From the NCBI GenBank assembly GCA_944472155.2, contig OX235273.1:85802793-85866792 (forward strand): a stretch of 64,000 nt of DNA. The letters run 5' to 3'. Of the stretch, positions 59,778 to 64,000 are shown in pieces; position 1 is the stretch's first letter; every line of letters begins with the position of its first letter. Under the pieces are notes generated by a model. That model did not search any database. It was not told the DNA's origin and was given only the letters and a program-made list of their open reading frames with translations. Source of the DNA: Trichobilharzia szidati. Taxonomy: Eukaryota > Platyhelminthes > Trematoda > Strigeidida > Schistosomatidae. The translations under genes and the position numbers were made by a program.

Positions 59778-60093
59778 TTGGTTTGTAAGGATTAGTTTTG
59801 TTTTTACGAGATGATCATCGATTAATATCAGTTAGAGAACCATTGAAAACGAAGGAGTACATGACAGCTGTTTCATCCTAGTTTGGAATCATCGACAGTA
59901 CGCAACCACTGCCAGGATTTGAACCCAACACCTTTCGGTTACAAGGTAAGCTCGTACACCATTCAGCTACTGGGACCCAATTCAATGGCCCATAAATTCT
60001 AACTTCTACCAAACTAGGATGAAACAGCTGTCCAGCACTCCCTGCTTGTTTTCAATGGTTCTCTGACTGATATTAATCCGTGATCGACTCGTT
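59778..60093 (-). mobile_element. SINE-A inverted pair, right arm
   Basis: Minus full copy (59778-60010) with B-box complement region GGATTTGAACCC and hammerhead-like GTACTGTCGATGATTCC...GGATGAAACAGCTGTC, and a plus 3' fragment (60011-60093). It is the mirror of 36178-36500. Its B box and core differ from the left copy, so both decayed independently. Confidence 0.82.
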
Positions 60094-63051
60094 AAAAAAA
60101 TATATAAATGTATCTTTTATTCAGCACTGGACTGTGTTATCTCCAACAAAATTGATGGTTTTCTCCGAAATAAGGAATATGCAGATTTCACCTCTGAGTA
60201 TTTTGAAGAATGAATGGTGTAAATCCCTCAGGGAATTCCATGTGAAGTAAAAGTGAGTGGTGATTTGTATAATGGAAATAAGGTTAACAGATTCAGTAAT
60301 GAAGTGGCGAGGTATTTTATGCACTTAAAATGCATAGATTCATTGTAGAATCCATCACAAATTCATTTCAATTGTCGAAATTATGTCGAAATCTCGATGT
60401 GTCACATTATCTTCTTGTGAAGAGGTTGCACTAACTGTTTTCATAATGAAATAAATGATGAATTGGACTGAAAATATCTCGACCGGATAATTTGAGAATA
60501 GACGCATCTGACGAATTCTATGCATCCCGTAATGATAAATTGACAATGAAAATTGTTGAGAAGCAGTCTATCTCAGTGAACAATTCGACATTCTGTGGGC
60601 AATAGAGAGTATTGTGTTGTCGCTAGGATATCTTGAAAATGATATTCACACACATTCGAAAGCAGGATAATAGTTAAAAGTCTAGCGTACTGTCTGGATT
60701 TGTTTATTGTCCACTGCTTTAAATAAAAGTTAATCATGATTTCACAGTTGCAATTTCACATTATAGACGTCATCCGAGAATACGAGGAAACTGTTTTGGA
60801 TAACTATTACGATAATGTAAACAGACAGGTACCATGAAATGTGCCTGACCTGATCGTTTAGTTGGCAGCGCAATCACTCGATGAACGGAAACATGGCGAA
60901 ACATGGACATGAAACAGTACTTCATTTCAATGCATTGGTTAAACTTCAATGATGAGTCTCAGAACACTTGGAGTATAAGTTGTGAATCAACAGACTACTG
61001 AAGTAATTAAGACCGTATTTCTTTCAAAGTAATGCAGGCTGATTACATTCTAGCATAACGTGTTATAATTGAAATACTGCTCACCTTTCCATACACAAAC
61101 ATTGTCTTTATTTCAACAACAATAATTTGTTCTCATCTTCACTTCACAGCCAACAATAATCTCATTGAAAGAACAATGGATCTACTTACTACATTATTGT
61201 CGACAATTTTACCTGATGAAGTACACTCATGTTCATAAGCAACACTCAGTGAACAAAGACTTGAACTGTGTGTGTGAACTGTGAAATACACAGAAGGGGT
61301 TAGACTGAAGTGTGTGTGTATGTGAGTGAGTGCGTTGGAGCTTAGTATCAATTAACTTGATAGTTATTCAATTTATTGAAGATGTGCAGGACAGCGATGA
61401 GATTAGGTTATGTATGTATTCAGTTTACAGTATCTCTTCTCACATAAATAATATTTGCTTCTGAGTAGCTGATTGAATCAGCGCATGAGTTCCGCACCTA
61501 AAGAATAGTAATGATAAGTGGGTGCAGGAACATATTTCCACGTCACTAGTGATGGGAATGAAACAAGTATATATGGAGGTCTTAATTTTCAGAGAAGTTG
61601 GGTGTTCACTGCTACTTATAATTGGCCCATCTCAATTTCGCCAGCCTGAATTACACGCAGTTTCTGATTAACATAATACATGTAGATACTCTGTGGGACG
61701 ATGCCACTGACACAGTGACTACACCTCAATGTGTAGAACGGAGAACCAACTCTCTGTCCCATTGACTGGAATTCGAATAACTAGTCCAATCCAATCACCA
61801 ATCCGTGTAAATAACATTCCCATCAAAATAAACCGTGTTGTGAATCGATATTCATAATGACTCCGTCTGAATGCCTTGAAATCTTCTACAGTCATCCATC
61901 ATATCGATTGATTTCATTCTTCTTCAAGAATAATTATGAGTAGATTTCATTGCTACCTCATACCAGTCTGAGATAGTTTTGTTGATTTTGTTGATTCAAT
62001 CAGTCAACAGAGTACAAAATATCATTTACATGTCAGCCACCAGATTCCACATTGATTATTTTCGTATTTTGTGTTCTTCTTCTTCTTAATTAATTAGAAT
62101 CTGCCTAACTCATTTCATTCAAAATACGAAGTAGAACGTGTTCACATTTTATCCGCAATAGTATTCTGTTTTGTTATTACGAAGTTGGCTGTGACACAAA
62201 CACATACACGCATGTATATTTGTACAACTTCATTGATATCAGCAAAATGTCGTATAATCACTCACAGTGCATACTGATCAATAATCTGAATGCATGTTAG
62301 AGCATTGTGAATAGCGTTCGTGACCGTTGTTCACATATACTGTTGTGCCCTTTTTTATTATTATCATTTTGACTGAATGACTCTCAGTACGTAACTGCTT
62401 CAAGATGATTCTATGGTGAACTTTCACAGCACTTCATGATAAACTATGTACGCTGAAGTCAATTCATATCTGAATTCATTATAAACACAGATTCTGGTTT
62501 GAAAAGTTTTTCATTTTGTCACTCTCACAATATTCTCTCCATAATTTCGAGTATAATATTCAGGAGCTATACAACATTCACGCTATGGAGTGAAAAGTGT
62601 AGGCTCTCCTTTGAATAGTCGTTTATTCCGTGTGAAGGAAATGTTGTTCGAGTAGCTGTAATGATGCTTTCCGATTAGTGAGTGACTGGAGAGGTGAGAA
62701 GATGAGATGAAGAATAATTTACATTGTAGAGTTTTCCACTTCTGTAAAGATAAAAAATATTAAATTATTTATTCAGTGAGACAGGAATCATCCTCTCATA
62801 AAATCGGATTCCAATGGTGTAGAGTGTGTGGAGGCTGACGTACTTAACAGTGTATTGAAGCACTCGAGTCGAAATAGTCGACTGTAGTGTTGGGAATTCA
62901 TTGTGAGTTATTCAAACAGATCCACGATCAGCAGACATGATCAGGTGGATAAGCTATTGGAAACGATAGAACAAATCGCGTTGTCGTTAGAGCGGTTACA
63001 CATACTCACCATTTAAACTTGGTGCATACAGCAAACAACATGGTGTCTGTC

Positions 63052-64000
63052 AAGCAGTTAATTCGTAGCACGAACTTCATCAATCTCATTTCAGATTAAA
63101 CGCTTTCTCACCTGCCATTCCCATTTCTCCTTGAAACTGAACTTCGTCACAGAAAAGTCAACAAAATCATCACAGCGATTTAACGGAATGCACAGCTGCT
63201 TATCCCGTGGTCTATCGTGTCTATTCTATAATAACTTTCCACGGAATGTTGTTTCGAATACACTCAGAACCTGACTCTCCTGTGTTAATTGTAGTTCCTT
63301 TTATGGCCACTAGCAATGACTTTATTTTCATACATCCTAGGTTTGCGTGATGAAGAAAATCTGAGTCACAATATCTCATTGTTTGAGGAGGATCATGGCA
63401 ATGAGCATTCGAAGCCACTTGCATTGAATTCTACGTCCTTACACAATATCCTCACATAGCGTGTGTCAATCGTGTTACGTCAGTAATCACTAGTCTGATA
63501 AATGTACAATCAGCTCTCTCAATTGAAAATAATTGTCATGATAGAACTGGACAAGAAATGTATTTAACCTCCATATATTTATTTGTGCATTCCCAGGCAC
63601 TTGCATTTTAGGTCTCTAGGACAACAGTCAACGACGGTTGGTTGCATTGACACTAGTATATTAGGTGGATTTTAATGCTCGATATTCAGTAACAATATTA
63701 AGCTTAATGAGGCTGTGGAGTTTTCTGAATTTTGACAACTGATATCTAACAATAAGTAAGATGTTTATAATTGGGAATCGATAAGCAGAATGTCCTCGTA
63801 CAAGGGAAGGATGGCAATATAGAAGTGGTTACACCACATTTAGGACGAAGGTGAGTTTTGCACGCACTCCATCTGCTGTGGTCAGTTCTAGGCAGTGTTA
63901 CAACTGTCTTCCAATTCATAGGTTTCTTTGCTCATATGGATGACAACCGAATATTCGGCTGGAGTTATGCTAAACGCCAGCGACTGTGAAGACTGTTGTA
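63052..64000. other. Sequence outside the right arm, nothing recognised
   Basis: Past the arm boundary, homology with the left side stops. No gene, RNA or element is recognised up to the window end. Confidence 0.45.

Larger units (their letters stand above)
56890..63051 (-). repeat. Right arm of the large inverted duplication
   Basis: The reverse complement of this stretch follows the left arm from 42218 back to 32838. The inner edge is at caatatcgtgtgaatgtgag (56890-56910, minus strand). The outer edge is near cagcaaacaacatggtg (63025-63051). It lacks the LINE-R and PLE tail of the left arm and so preserves the older state. Small indels and substitutions are spread evenly, and apparent peptides differ at many residues, so I treat it as noncoding. 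Confidence 0.9.

Noticed and set aside
1..64000. CRISPR arrays, bacterial operons, phage genes
   Set aside because: No regularly spaced short repeats, no Shine-Dalgarno-led gene clusters. Spliced exons and eukaryotic retroelements show this is animal nuclear DNA.

Overview
The window reads as AT-rich animal DNA with one spliced gene and a dense population of retroelements. The organism is most likely a trematode of the schistosome group. This is inferred from the mix of elements: tRNA-headed short elements carrying hammerhead-ribozyme-like cores (as in the Schistosoma Sm-alpha family), Penelope-like elements (PLEs), and RTE-like LINEs ending in short AAT repeats. I cannot name the species from sequence alone.

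The only host gene I can support is MGAT1 (N-acetylglucosaminyltransferase I), on the + strand at 9046-18043. It has four exons joined by canonical GT/AG sites in consistent phase and encodes 442 residues, close to the usual family length. All three introns have been invaded by retroelements.

Layout: 1-3050 is a decayed RTE-like LINE (called LINE-R here) split by a solo LTR. 3.1-9.0 kb shows nothing recognisable. 9.0-18.0 kb is MGAT1. 18-32.5 kb is a graveyard: LINE-R pieces, a second LINE family (LINE-S), a PLE remnant at 26.4-28.5 kb, a nested SINE complex at 24.7-25.9 kb, and a perfect palindrome insertion at 31.55 kb. 32.84-42.22 kb and 56.89-63.05 kb are two arms of a large inverted duplication of a roughly 6.2 kb ancestral segment. 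The left arm later gained a 2.77 kb LINE-R (exact 12-base target duplication) and a roughly 0.4 kb PLE tail. The 14.7 kb between the arms holds a better preserved PLE (48.0-49.7 kb), a PLE endonuclease remnant on the opposite strand, and scattered SINEs.

Family labels used below are local. SINE-A is tRNA-headed with a hammerhead-like core and usually occurs as inverted pairs. SINE-B is tRNA-headed and ends with the LINE-R 3' tail. SINE-C is tRNA-headed with a hammerhead whose conserved core is complete. The PLE-tail hairpin family is a short sequence with a conserved stem followed by GAAAC. The most unusual signals are the repeated fold-back architecture of the short elements, the head-to-tail dimer inside the 25 kb complex, the near-perfect young palindrome, and the large inverted duplication whose arms serve as natural empty-site controls.
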